This document shows positions 23,199 to 31,453 of a stretch of DNA of 42,300 nt, in pieces. The DNA is from Candidatus Lambdaproteobacteria bacterium (lineage in GTDB: Bacteria; SAR324; JACQKK01). Positions within the stretch are counted from its first letter, which is position 1, and each line of letters opens with the position of its first letter. The position numbers and the translations under genes were made by a program. Below the pieces are notes generated by a model. The model saw only the letters and a program-made list of their open reading frames with translations. It was not told the DNA's origin and did not search any database. The stretch spans positions 1-42,300 of the forward strand of contig JACQKK010000138.1 of assembly GCA_016204605.1 (NCBI GenBank), given 5' to 3'.

Positions 23199-24572
23199 AT
23201 GAACGTCACCAACATCGTCTGTATCGGAGCGGGGTACGTCGGCGGACCCACCATGGCGGTGATCGCCGATCGCTGCCCCGAAGTCAACGTCACCGTGCTC
23301 GACGTCGATCCGCAACGTATCGCCAGATGGAACTCCGGGAGCTTGCCGGTCTTCGAGCCCGGGCTGATAGAGGTCGTGGCGCGCACGCGGGGGCGCAATC
23401 TCTCCTTTCAGGTCATGGCGCCCGAGCGGCTGGCCGAGGCCGATCTGGTGTTCGTGTGCGTGAACACGCCCACCAAGGATTACGGCGAGGGTGCCGGGCT
23501 GGCCTCCGATCTGCAGCACTGGGAACGCTCGGCGCGCATGATCCTCGCATCGTCGAAACGGGGGGCGATCGTGGTCGAAAAGAGCACCGTCCCCGTGCGC
23601 ACGGCCGAGGCGATGTCGCGCATCCTGCGCGGCAGCGGAGACGGGCGCCAGTTCGCCGTGCTCTCCAACCCCGAGTTCCTGGCCGAAGGCACCGCCATCG
23701 CGGACCTGGAGCGGCCCGACCGCGTGCTGATCGGCTGCGAGCCCTCCGCCGAGGGTCGGGCCGCCGCCGAGGCGCTGGCCGCGCTCTACCGGCGCTGGGT
23801 GCCCCGCGAACGGGTGCTGCTCACCAACGTCTGGAGCAGCGAGCTGGCCAAGCTCGCCGCCAACGCCATGCTGGCCCAGCGCGTCTCCTCGATCAACGCG
23901 CTCTCCGCGCTGTGCGAGAAGACCGAGGCCGACGTCACGGAGCTGAGCCGCGCCATCGGCATGGATTCACGCGTGGGCGCCCGGTTTCTCGAGGCGGGGG
24001 TGGGCTTCGGCGGCTCGTGCTTCCGCAAGGACATCCTGAGCCTGGTCTACATCTGCGGGCAGTATGGCCTCGACGAGCCGGCCGCCTACTGGCAGGCGGT
24101 GGTCGAGATCAACGACTTCCAGATGGGCCGGTTCGTGCGGAACGTGCTCGACGCCATGTTCAACACCGTTGCCGGCAAGCGTCTGGCCGTGTTCGGGTTC
24201 GCCTTCAAGCCCGACTCCAACGACACCCGGGATTCCCCGGCGATCCATATCTGCACGCGCCTGCTGGCGGAGCGGGCGCACCTCGTCATCAGCGATCCCC
24301 AGGCGCTCGACAACGCCCGCGCGACCCTGCAGGGCCTCGCGGGCACCGTGGCCTACGAGCCCGATCCGTACGCGGCCGCGCAAGGCGCCCACGCGATCCT
24401 GCTGCTCACCAAATGGCGCGAGTACGCCGGCCTCGACTACCGCCGCATCTACGCGGCCATGGCGAAACCCGCGTTCTTCTTCGATGGCCGCAACGCGGTG
24501 AACCCCGACGAGCTCCACCGCATCGGCTTCAACGTGGTGCCCGTCGGCCGGCGGCCGATGTTCCACTTCTGA
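23199..24572 (+). CDS. ugd: UDP-glucose 6-dehydrogenase, eukaryote-like
   Basis: 457 residues. Oxidises UDP-glucose twice with NAD to UDP-glucuronate. NAD site GAGYVGGP (10-17); SNPEFLAEGTAI (156-167); catalytic Cys274 in GFGGSCFRKDIL; substrate-binding region around LKLAAN-like ELAKLAANA (215-223); and the C-terminal GFAFKPDSNDTRDSPAI (333-349). The strings KDILSLVYIC and AAYWQAVVEINDFQ are far closer to animal/plant UGDH than to the usual short bacterial Ugd/TuaD forms. The ATG follows a gap of about 195 bases shared with the divergent UDP-xylose synthase gene. Confidence 0.95.
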   Translation: MNVTNIVCIGAGYVGGPTMAVIADRCPEVNVTVLDVDPQRIARWNSGSLPVFEPGLIEVVARTRGRNLSFQVMAPERLAEADLVFVCVNTPTKDYGEGAGLASDLQHWERSARMILASSKRGAIVVEKSTVPVRTAEAMSRILRGSGDGRQFAVLSNPEFLAEGTAIADLERPDRVLIGCEPSAEGRAAAEALAALYRRWVPRERVLLTNVWSSELAKLAANAMLAQRVSSINALSALCEKTEADVTELSRAIGMDSRVGARFLEAGVGFGGSCFRKDILSLVYICGQYGLDEPAAYWQAVVEINDFQMGRFVRNVLDAMFNTVAGKRLAVFGFAFKPDSNDTRDSPAIHICTRLLAERAHLVISDPQALDNARATLQGLAGTVAYEPDPYAAAQGAHAILLLTKWREYAGLDYRRIYAAMAKPAFFFDGRNAVNPDELHRIGFNVVPVGRRPMFHF

Positions 24573-24614
24573 GCGGCAGCGCATGGCCGCCCCCTGCCCG
24601 TGCACCGGCGTACC

Positions 24615-24751
24615 GCGGCCTCACCCCCGCCGCTGGCGCGGCTGCCCCCTCTCCTGGGGGAGAGGGGGCAAGCTGCATGCCGCCCCGTTGGCTGAACCGG
24701 GGCTCCCTCCCTCTCCTCCTGGAGAGGGAGGGTCGGGGTGGGTGAGGCCGC
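24615..24751. repeat. 137-bp repeat element with 12-bp inverted termini (copy A)
   Basis: Exact 12-bp terminal inverted repeats GCGGCCTCACCC (24615-24626) and GGGTGAGGCCGC (24740-24751) enclose two perfect hairpins: CCCCCTCTCC/GGAGAGGGGG (24645-24654 with 24659-24668) and CCCTCCCTCTCC/GGAGAGGGAGGG (24705-24716 with 24721-24732). A second copy of the same layout is at 30388-30517. It looks like a non-autonomous, MITE-like element. Its right end overlaps the start of the downstream gene. Confidence 0.8.
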
Positions 24752-25536
24752 TGGCGCTGCGGCTCGCGGCCGTGCTGATCGCGCTGGCGATGGGCGCCGG
24801 GCCCGCCCGGCTCGCCGCGCAACCGCTGGTCGCCCCGCCCGGGCGCGACCTCGCCTACATCGAAAGCCTGTACCAGGCGCGCGAGGCGTTCCGGGCGGAG
24901 ACGGAGATGCTGCGCTTTCTGGCGGCCCACCCCGAGAGCGCCCAGCGCAACGAGGTGGAGCTGGCGCGCGCCAAGCTGTACTACCGCGAGGGGCGGCTGG
25001 GCGAGGCGACAGTGATGGCGATCTCGCTGTTCGATCGGGCGCCGCGCACTGCCGCCGGCCGCGATGCCGAGCGGCTGCTGGCCCTGGCGCTGATCCGGCA
25101 GGGTCGGCTGGCGGAGGCCGGCGCCCGGCTGGGCGCGCTGGCCAGCGCGGGTGAGCCCGCACCCTCGCTGGAGGTGTTGCGGGGTGCACCGCCGGGCGCC
25201 CTCGATCCGGAGCGGGCCGTCGCCTGGTCCACCTGGTTGCCCGGCGCGGGGTTTCTGCTGCTGGATCAGCCCGCCAAGGCCGCGACCGCTCTCACGCTGA
25301 ACCTGGCGTTGCTGGGCGGCGCCGCGCTGGCCTACCTGCAGGACAATCCGGGCGCGGCGCTGGCGCTGCTGCTGATCGAGATCGCGCTCTACCGCGGCGG
25401 GCGCGAGGCCGTGCGGGAGGCCGCCGGGGAGGTCAACCGCCGGCTCGACCGGGAGCGGGTCGAGAGCTGGGCGCGGCGCCACGGCGAAGGTGAGCTGCTC
25501 GCGGTAGGGTTCCGCATCGCGTTCGGCGGCCCGTGA
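24742..25536 (+). CDS. Secreted TPR-like protein with C-terminal membrane segments
   Basis: 264 residues. GTG start chosen because GGAGAGGGAGGG (24721-24732) stands 9 nt upstream; both the start codon and the ribosome binding site lie inside the repeat element. Signal peptide 1-26 (RLAA-Q). Residues 35-140 are helix-turn-helix pairs of TPR type (LYYREGRLGEATVMAISLFDRAP). From 163 the motif STWLPGAG introduces two hydrophobic segments (180-200, 203-218) as in proteins with a TPR followed by an LPGAGQLY-type membrane hairpin. Function unknown; envelope assembly is likely given the neighbours. Confidence 0.65.
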   Translation: MRPLALRLAAVLIALAMGAGPARLAAQPLVAPPGRDLAYIESLYQAREAFRAETEMLRFLAAHPESAQRNEVELARAKLYYREGRLGEATVMAISLFDRAPRTAAGRDAERLLALALIRQGRLAEAGARLGALASAGEPAPSLEVLRGAPPGALDPERAVAWSTWLPGAGFLLLDQPAKAATALTLNLALLGGAALAYLQDNPGAALALLLIEIALYRGGREAVREAAGEVNRRLDRERVESWARRHGEGELLAVGFRIAFGGP

Positions 25537-25654
25537 GGCCCGGCGGGGCCGGCTGCGCGGCAGGCTCCCGATTTGACATCGCGGGGGAGATTGCCGAGCA
25601 TGAAACCCGCTTCCCGAACCGTGGCTTCGACCCGTGCACCCCCGCTGGCCTGTC

Positions 25655-26122
25655 ATGAACACCGCCCGTTGCCTCCTGCTTGCCCTGGCGCTCGCCGTGA
25701 CGCAGGGGGCCGGGGCCTATGCCCAGCAGGCTCCGCAGTACTTGTGCGTCAAGTTGCCCCGGGCCAACCTGCGCGCCGGCCCCGGCACCAAGTTCCGGGT
25801 AAGCTGGGAGGTGCACCAGTACATGCCGCTCGTGCAGATCGGCCGGACGGGCGATTGGCTCAAGGTGCGCGATATCGACGGCGACATCCACTGGGTGCAC
25901 GAAAGCGTCGTGGATGCGCGCATCAGGTGCGTGACCGTCGCGGCGCCCAAGGCCAACATCCGCAAAGGCCCTGGCGGCCAGCACGAGCGCTGGTTCACCG
26001 TCGAGCGGTACACGTCCTTCCGCAAGACCGACGAGCAGAAGAACTGGGTCAAGATGGAATGGGAGGGCGAGGAGCTGTGGGTCTATGCCCCGCTGGTGTG
26101 GCCCAGCGGGGATTCTTCCTGA
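25655..26122 (+). CDS. Secreted double bacterial SH3 domain protein
   Basis: 155 residues. Signal peptide 1-23 (GAYA-Q). Two bacterial SH3 (SH3_4/SH3-like) modules: residues 30-88 with RANLRAGPGTKFRVSWEV and GDWLKVRD, and 91-150 with KANIRKGPGGQHERWFTV and NWVKMEWE. Such modules bind peptidoglycan or cell-wall peptides. A GTG seven codons upstream is a possible alternative start. The gene converges on a lytic transglycosylase gene with 18 bases between, suggesting a cell-wall theme for this segment. Confidence 0.85.
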   Translation: MNTARCLLLALALAVTQGAGAYAQQAPQYLCVKLPRANLRAGPGTKFRVSWEVHQYMPLVQIGRTGDWLKVRDIDGDIHWVHESVVDARIRCVTVAAPKANIRKGPGGQHERWFTVERYTSFRKTDEQKNWVKMEWEGEELWVYAPLVWPSGDSS

Positions 26123-26140
26123 CGCCGGCCTGGCCCGCGC

Positions 26141-26797
26141 CTAGCGCGCCGCGAGGCGCAGCGGGGCCCGCTGGCGCGCCCAGGAGCGTGTGATCTGGCG
26201 CATTTTCTCCGAGACGTCCTTGCAGTACCGCATGTTCACCTCCGCCGATTCCCCGGTGTTGTACAGGCAGAGCAGGGGATAGACGAACCGCCGGCGCACC
26301 AGCTCCTGGTAACGATCCGTGGCCCGGTAGTACTCGAGCACGCCCGCCACCCGTTCCGCCGCGAGCGTGGGGTCGTAATAGCGCGAGCGGGGATCGCCCA
26401 CGATCGGCTCCCAGAGCCGGCGAATCTGGAACGGCCCATAGGCGCCGCCGCGATCGAGCAGGCTCTTGGCGTGGCAGTCGAAGTCGGATTCCTGCCAGGC
26501 CAGGACGAACATCATCCGCCAGTCGAGCTTGCGCGATTCCGCCTGCCGGTAAATGGACCAGGGCAGCATCCGCACGCAATGCTCGTCCTCGACGATCAGC
26601 GCGGGGTTGATGCGCTGGATGTGCTGCTGCATGAAGCGCACTTCGGCCGGCTGCGCGCGCACGTCCTGCTCTTGCGGCGGAAAGCTGGCGCCGGACGCCA
26701 CCAGCGCCGTGACCACCACGAGACCGTGCGCATACCAGCGCGCTCCGCTCCGGCGGCGTGGCCGCGGGGCGCGTATAAACCCTGTTTGTCCGATCAT
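26141..26797 (-). CDS. Lytic transglycosylase-like protein (SLT fold)
   Basis: 218 residues. A basic N-terminus and one hydrophobic segment (23-36) act as signal anchor or uncleaved signal. The SLT domain spans about 90-205: catalytic Glu103 in LAWQESDFD, GGAYGPFQI (117-125) and the LYNTGES segment (178-184). It would cleave the MurNAc-GlcNAc bond in peptidoglycan to leave 1,6-anhydroMurNAc. Cys residues at 74, 108, 177 and 192 could form disulfides. A candidate promoter lies about 220 bases upstream. Confidence 0.8.
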   Translation of the reverse strand: MIGQTGFIRAPRPRRRSGARWYAHGLVVVTALVASGASFPPQEQDVRAQPAEVRFMQQHIQRINPALIVEDEHCVRMLPWSIYRQAESRKLDWRMMFVLAWQESDFDCHAKSLLDRGGAYGPFQIRRLWEPIVGDPRSRYYDPTLAAERVAGVLEYYRATDRYQELVRRRFVYPLLCLYNTGESAEVNMRYCKDVSEKMRQITRSWARQRAPLRLAAR

Positions 26798-27146
26798 GCC
26801 TCTTGCGCAGTATGGAGGGTGGAACCCTGATGCCAGGGAGGCCGGGAAGGCCGGGCTTTGTGCGGTTTGGGGGGAACGCCCGTCGCCTGAACGTGAGGAC
26901 GGCGCGAAAGAGACCCGAAACGGACCGGCACATCAGGCCGCGACCGCCGCTGTGACGGCGAATCCGGGGCGGGCCGCCGGCCCGCCACCCGCGCGGCTCA
27001 ATCGACTCGGTGAATTTTACCATCCGCTCGGCGACCGCGTCAAAGCCACTGTCGCGAACAATCCCGGAAAAAGAATTATTGGAGAGAAAATGGAGCGCTT
27101 GAGGTATGCAAGACTGGCGGTGCAGTTCCCCTCGCAGCGGGCGCCT
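26798..27146. other. Intergenic region with a candidate minus-strand promoter
   Basis: About 350 bases between two minus-strand genes. It is AT-richer than its surroundings at 27012-27019 and 27070-27090. A minus-strand promoter-like pair is listed separately. An ATG at 27090 on the plus strand with a good GGAGAG site leads only into sequence antisense to the CoA-transferase gene and is not called. Confidence 0.5.
27014..27043 (-). promoter_or_regulatory. Candidate sigma-70-type promoter for the lytic transglycosylase
   Basis: On the minus strand, TTGACG (27043-27038) is followed after 18 nt by TAAAAT (27019-27014); five of six bases match consensus in each box. Transcription would start near 27007 and run about 210 bases before the transglycosylase start codon. 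It lies downstream of the CoA-transferase stop, so it would uncouple the two genes. Confidence 0.45.
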
Positions 27147-28370
27147 TCATGTCGCCGGCACGCCCACCACGCGGCGTTCCCGCAGGTGGCGCACGCGCGC
27201 CTCGTCGTAGCCGATCTCGCGCAGCACGTCGTCGGTGTGCTGGCCGATCTGCGGGGCCGAGCGCGTGGGTGCGGGCAACCCCTCGCTCAGGTTGAACGGG
27301 GCCGCCAGGGTGGTGAAACGACCGTGGACGGGATCGTCGAGGTCCGTGTACCGGCCCATCCGGCGCGCCTGCTCGTCGGCGGCCACTTCCGTGACGAGCA
27401 GCACAGGGTCCCAGGGCAGGCCCGCCCCATCGAGGAGCGGGCGCCAGTCCTCCAGCGGGCGGGTGGCGAAGGCGGCCTCGAGCTCCCGCACGAGAGCCGC
27501 GGCGTTGCGCTGGCGCCCGTCGGCCGTGGCGAACCGCACGTCGGCGACGAGCGCCTCGCGCCCCAGCGCCCGGCACAGCGCCGGCCACAGGGGTTGCGAC
27601 TCCGCCAGCCCCAGCACCAGCCAGCGTCCGTCAGCCGTCGGGTACGAGTTGACCAGCGGATCGGGCGGCGCGCGCCGGTCGTGGCGTGGCGGCTGGCGGC
27701 GATCGACCAGGGCCTGCGCGATGTTCGCGCCCAGCACCCACAGCCCCGTGTTGACCAGCGAGACCTGCGCCCGCTGGCCGCGCCCGGTGGCATCGCGCAG
27801 GCGCAGGCAGGCCAGGATCGCCGTGAGCACGTTCAGGGCCGTGGTGTGATCGCCCATCCCCCCGCGTTGGGAGGCCGGCGAGCTGCCCTCCTCGCCGATC
27901 AGCGTCATGATGCCCGCCCGGCCCCAGAACGCCGCGAAGTCGAAGCCGGGACGGTTGCGCTCGGGGCCGCTGGCGCCGTACCCGGTCAGCGAGATATCGA
28001 TGATGCGCGGGTTGCGCGCCGCGATCTCGTCCTCCGCGAGCCCGTACTTCTCGCGCCGCTCGGGCAGCAGATTGCAGAGGAACACGTCGCAGCCGGCCGC
28101 GATGTCGAGGATCACGGCGACGGCCTCCGGCCGCCGCAGGTCCACGGCGATGGAGCGCTTGCCGCGGTTGCCGAGCTGAAAGTTGGGGCTGTACGTGAAC
28201 GGGAACCCCATCTCCTTGACGCGATGGGTCATCACCCGGTAGGGGTCGCCCTCCGGCGGCTCGACCTTGATGACATCGGCCCCCAGATCCGCCATCAGCG
28301 CGGCCGCGGTGGGCGCCGCGATCCAGTTGGCGATTTCCAGCACCCTGACGCCACTCAACATGCCCGGCAT
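27147..28370 (-). CDS. CaiB/BaiF-family (family III) acyl-CoA transferase
   Basis: 407 residues. Transfers CoA between carboxylic acids in the cytosol. Family features: N-terminal LSGVRVLEIANWIAAP and ADLGADVIKVEPPEGDP (28-42), RSIAVDLRRPEA, and MGDHTTALNVL where Asp174 aligns with the acyl-carrying aspartate of formyl-CoA transferase. The substrate cannot be inferred. The start was placed at MPGMLSG, preceded by GGGAG; an in-frame GTG four codons upstream is the alternative. The neighbouring hydrolases, 3-hydroxyacyl-CoA dehydrogenase and SDRs suggest catabolism of a branched or aromatic carboxylate. Confidence 0.9.
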   Translation of the reverse strand: MPGMLSGVRVLEIANWIAAPTAAALMADLGADVIKVEPPEGDPYRVMTHRVKEMGFPFTYSPNFQLGNRGKRSIAVDLRRPEAVAVILDIAAGCDVFLCNLLPERREKYGLAEDEIAARNPRIIDISLTGYGASGPERNRPGFDFAAFWGRAGIMTLIGEEGSSPASQRGGMGDHTTALNVLTAILACLRLRDATGRGQRAQVSLVNTGLWVLGANIAQALVDRRQPPRHDRRAPPDPLVNSYPTADGRWLVLGLAESQPLWPALCRALGREALVADVRFATADGRQRNAAALVRELEAAFATRPLEDWRPLLDGAGLPWDPVLLVTEVAADEQARRMGRYTDLDDPVHGRFTTLAAPFNLSEGLPAPTRSAPQIGQHTDDVLREIGYDEARVRHLRERRVVGVPAT

Positions 28371-28773
28371 GTGCGCTCCCACGTAAGGTTCGCCGCCTTC
28401 CGCGCCCGGTGGCGCAACGGCTGGCTCCGCCGGCGGTCGCGGCCCGTTCCGCGCGATTCTTCTCCCAACCGACGCCGCAGGTCAATGGCGCTTGGGCGGT
28501 CCGGACGCCACCACGACCCCAGGCGCCCAGCGCAGCGCGCGAAGAGGCGTTTCCCGGGCGGATCGCAGCCACGCAGCGCCCAGTCGCGACAGATTTCCGG
28601 CCGAGTTGCGTTTGACCCGGAGAAGGCGTTGAATCGGGCCGCCGAACCTGTTAGGCAGGGGTGACGCACGTTCGGTGCTGAGCATGCCCGCTGCTTGTCT
28701 GCACACCGGTGGCCTTCGCCGGGCGGAGAACCGCAACCGGCGGCCGCGCCACACCACAGGGGGAGGAGCGAAA
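28371..28773. other. Divergent intergenic region, CoA-transferase / hydrolase
   Basis: About 400 bases between divergent genes. It must hold promoters for both directions, but I see no clear -35/-10 pair and no strong hairpin. The only long frames are antisense-like, arginine-rich ones. Confidence 0.5.
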
Positions 28774-29580
28774 GTGACCGAGCACAAGGGAGTTTCCCGG
28801 CGCACGTTCGTCAGGGCGGCCGCGGCGGCCGGACTGGCAGCCGGACTGGCGCCATTGGCCACCCCGCGGCGCGCCCACGCGGCCAAGACCGAGTGGATCA
28901 GCATCACCAGCCGGAACGGCACCTTCGACGGCTACCTGGCCACGCCCGAGGCCGAGGGCCCCCGCCCGGGGGTGGTCGTGATCCAGGAGATCTTCGGCGT
29001 GAATGCCCACATCCAGGACGTCACCCGGCGCTACGCGGGTGCCGGCTATGTGGGGCTGGCCCCCGACCTGTTCTGGCCCGTGCAGCCCCGGTTCTCGACG
29101 GGCTATACCCCGGCGGATTTCGACAAGGGCCGCGCCGCACGCGCCAAGATTTCGAACGACAAGGCCGCGGAAGACATCGGCGCCGCGATCGCGACGCTGC
29201 GGGCGCGACCGGAGGTGCAGGGACGCAAGGTCGGCGTGGTGGGCTACTGCTGGGGCGGCCTGATGACCTACCTCGCGGCGGTGCGCTACCATCCCGACGC
29301 CGCGTCCGCCTATTACGCCGGGGGCATCGCCAACTACCTGGGCGAAGCCAAGAACCTGACCAAGCCGATCATCTTCCATTTCGGCGACAAGGACGCGGGC
29401 CTCCCGAAGGCGGTGGTGGACAAAGTCAAGGCCGCCGTGCAAGGCAAGGACGCCCAGGTGTACGTGTACGCAGGCGCGCAGCACGGCTTCAACTGCAACG
29501 AGCGGGCGAGCTACCATCCCGAGGCCGCGAAGGTCGCCGCCCAGCGCACCCTGGACTTCTTCGCCCAGCACCTCGGGTAG
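28774..29580 (+). CDS. Dienelactone hydrolase family protein, Tat-exported
   Basis: 268 residues, GTG start after GGGGGAGGAG. N-terminal twin-arginine signal SRRTFVRAAAAAG (8-20), cleavage near AHA-A (37). The alpha/beta-hydrolase core carries the dienelactone hydrolase catalytic set: nucleophile Cys159 in GYCWGG, Asp207 in FGDKDAGLP, His237 in AQHGFNC, and Glu72 in IQEIFGVN, the residue that holds the cysteine charge relay. Known DLHs open dienelactones in chlorocatechol breakdown, but this subfamily (with LFWPVQPRFSTGY) is of unknown substrate. A cytosolic paralogue follows 95 bases downstream. Confidence 0.92.
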   Translation: MTEHKGVSRRTFVRAAAAAGLAAGLAPLATPRRAHAAKTEWISITSRNGTFDGYLATPEAEGPRPGVVVIQEIFGVNAHIQDVTRRYAGAGYVGLAPDLFWPVQPRFSTGYTPADFDKGRAARAKISNDKAAEDIGAAIATLRARPEVQGRKVGVVGYCWGGLMTYLAAVRYHPDAASAYYAGGIANYLGEAKNLTKPIIFHFGDKDAGLPKAVVDKVKAAVQGKDAQVYVYAGAQHGFNCNERASYHPEAAKVAAQRTLDFFAQHLG

Positions 29581-29675
29581 CGGCCCGAGGACTTCGGCGC
29601 GGGAGGTGGCGGGTTTCGCGCGACCCGCCCATCAACGCGCCAACGGCGCAACCAGCAAAAGGGAGGATCAGCACC

Positions 29676-30380
29676 ATGGCCACCAAGACCGAGTGGGTCG
29701 ACATCGCCGGAAAGCACGGCACGTTTGGGGGATTCCTGGCACATCCCGGCAAGACACCTGCGCCGGGCGTGATCGTGATCCAGGAGGTCTTCGGGGTGAA
29801 CCCCCACATCCAGGAAGTGACGCAGCGCTTCGCCGAGGCCGGCTATGCCGCGCTGGCGCCCGATCTGTTCTGGCCCGTGCAGCACAAGTTCTCGACCGGC
29901 TACTCGGGGGAGGATCTGGAGAAGGCGCGTGCGGCGCGCGCCAAGATTTCACCCGACAAGGCGGTGGACGACGTGGCTGCGGCGATCCAGTTGCTCCGGT
30001 CGCGACCGGAGGCGAAGGGTCGCAAGATCGGCGTGGTGGGCTACTGCTGGGGCGGGCTGATCACCTACCTGACCGCCGTCCGCCATCAGCCCGATGCGGC
30101 TGCGCCCTACTACGGGGGCGGGATCGTGAACTACCTGGGCGAGGTCAACAACCTGAAGAATCCCACCATGTTCCACTTCGGGGAGAAGGACGCCAGCATC
30201 CCGCTGGATCAGGTGGAGCAGATCAGGAAGGCGGTGCAGGAGAAGAAGGACGTGCAGGTGTTCACCTACAAGGACGCCCAGCACGGCTTCACTTGCGACC
30301 ACCGGGCGAGCTTCCACCCCGAAGCCTCGAAGGTGGCCATGCAGCGCACCCTGGAGTTCTTCGGCAAGCACCTGAAGTGA
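29676..30380 (+). CDS. Dienelactone hydrolase family protein, cytosolic
   Basis: 234 residues, start preceded by AGGGAGGA. Same fold and catalytic residues as the preceding protein: Glu37 (IQEVFGVN), Cys124 (GYCWGG), Asp172 (FGEKDASIP) and His203 (AQHGFTC), but no export signal. Long shared strings (LAPDLFWPVQ, FSTGY, ARAARAKIS) show the pair arose by duplication. Together they would act on the same or a related ester/lactone on both sides of the inner membrane. Confidence 0.92.
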   Translation: MATKTEWVDIAGKHGTFGGFLAHPGKTPAPGVIVIQEVFGVNPHIQEVTQRFAEAGYAALAPDLFWPVQHKFSTGYSGEDLEKARAARAKISPDKAVDDVAAAIQLLRSRPEAKGRKIGVVGYCWGGLITYLTAVRHQPDAAAPYYGGGIVNYLGEVNNLKNPTMFHFGEKDASIPLDQVEQIRKAVQEKKDVQVFTYKDAQHGFTCDHRASFHPEASKVAMQRTLEFFGKHLK

Positions 30381-30387
30381 CCCCGCC

Positions 30388-30517
30388 GCGGCCCCACCCC
30401 CGCCGGCTGGCGCCGGCTGCCCCCTCTCCTGGGGGAGAGGGGGCGTCTTTCAGCCCTTGCCGGTGGCTCGTTCGGGCTCCCTCCCTCCCCGCCAGCAGAG
30501 GGGGTGGGTGAGGCCGC
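30388..30517. repeat. 130-bp repeat element with inverted termini (copy B)
   Basis: Left end GCGGCCCCACCC (30388-30399) and right end GGGTGAGGCCGC (30506-30517) are inverted repeats with one mismatch. The internal CCCCCTCTCC/GGGAGAGGGGG hairpin and the GGGCTCCCTCCCTC segment match copy A at 24615-24751 closely. It lies between two convergent genes, where it may also end both transcripts. Confidence 0.8.
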
Positions 30518-30532
30518 GCAGACGAACCTCAC

Positions 30533-30557
30533 CCCCTCCCCAATGCTTGGGGAGGGG
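30533..30557. terminator. Perfect 11-bp GC hairpin between convergent genes
   Basis: CCCCTCCCCAA (30533-30543) and TTGGGGAGGGG (30547-30557) pair exactly around a TGC loop, close to the hairpin at 10539-10565 in sequence. It lies 17 bases beyond the stop of the 3-hydroxyacyl-CoA dehydrogenase gene and could serve as its terminator. Confidence 0.5.
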
Positions 30558-30574
30558 CCGGGGGGAGAGGTTGC

Positions 30575-31453
30575 TCACAGCGACGGTGCGGGCGGCGTTT
30601 TCGTGTAATCGTAGAAGCCGCGCTTGCTCTTGACGCCGAGCCAGCCCGCCTGCACCAGCCGCACCAGCAGCGGGCAGGGCCGGTACTTGGAATCGCCGAA
30701 CTCGTTGTGCAGCACGCGGCAGATGGCGAGCAGGGTATCGAGGCCGATGTAGTCGGCCAGCGTCAGGGGCCCCATCGGGTGGCGCATGCCGAGCTTCATG
30801 GCCGCGTCGATGCCCTCTACCGTGCCGACGCGCTCGTGCAGGGCGAAGATCGCCTCGTTGAGCATGGGGATCAGGATGCGGTTGGCGATGAAGCCGGGGG
30901 AATCGCCGGCGTCGATGGGCGTCTTGCCCATCTTCTCGGCGACGGCCCTGACCGCCTGATGGGTCTCCGGCGCCGTGGCGAGGCCGGGGATCAGCTCCAC
31001 CAGCTCGATCATCGGCACGGGGTTGAAGAAGTGCATCCCCATGAACCGCTCCGGATGCGGCGTGTGCGAGGCCAGCAGGGTGATCGGCAGCGCCGAGGTG
31101 TTGGTGACGAACAGCGCGCCGGCCTTCAGATGGGGCGTGACCTGGGCGTACACCTCCTGCTTGACGGGCAGGCTTTCGGGGACGGCCTCGATCACCAAGT
31201 CCATCGCGGCGAGCGCTTCCACGTCCACCGTCGCCCGGAGCCGCGCCAGGGCTTCGGTGCGCTGCGCCTCCTCGATCTTCCCGCGCTTGACCTCGCGGCT
31301 CATGTTGGCGGCGATGGCCTGGGTGGCGCGATCGAGCATGACCGGCTGGATATCGCAGAGGATCACCTGGTAGCCGGACTGCGCCGCCACGTGGGCGATC
31401 CCGTTGCCCATCTGGCCCGCACCGAGTACGCCGATGGAGAGAATGCTGGTCAT
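30575..31453 (-). CDS. 3-hydroxyacyl-CoA / 3-hydroxybutyryl-CoA dehydrogenase
   Basis: 292 residues, the normal length for stand-alone enzymes of this family (Hbd/PaaH/FadB2 type). NAD-binding GAGQMGNGIA (11-20), catalytic Ser120 (TNTSALPI), His141 (MGMHFFNPVPM), Glu153 and Asn191 (ANRIL). It oxidises a 3-hydroxyacyl-CoA to the 3-oxoacyl-CoA. Start preceded by AGGACA. It is divergent from an SDR gene and close to CoA-transferase and hydrolase genes. Confidence 0.93.
   Translation of the reverse strand: MTSILSIGVLGAGQMGNGIAHVAAQSGYQVILCDIQPVMLDRATQAIAANMSREVKRGKIEEAQRTEALARLRATVDVEALAAMDLVIEAVPESLPVKQEVYAQVTPHLKAGALFVTNTSALPITLLASHTPHPERFMGMHFFNPVPMIELVELIPGLATAPETHQAVRAVAEKMGKTPIDAGDSPGFIANRILIPMLNEAIFALHERVGTVEGIDAAMKLGMRHPMGPLTLADYIGLDTLLAICRVLHNEFGDSKYRPCPLLVRLVQAGWLGVKSKRGFYDYTKTPPAPSL

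Noticed and set aside
26553..28664. A 703-codon plus-strand frame, with a good ribosome binding site before an ATG at 27090
   Set aside because: It runs antisense to the lytic transglycosylase and the CoA-transferase, both of which have clear catalytic motifs.
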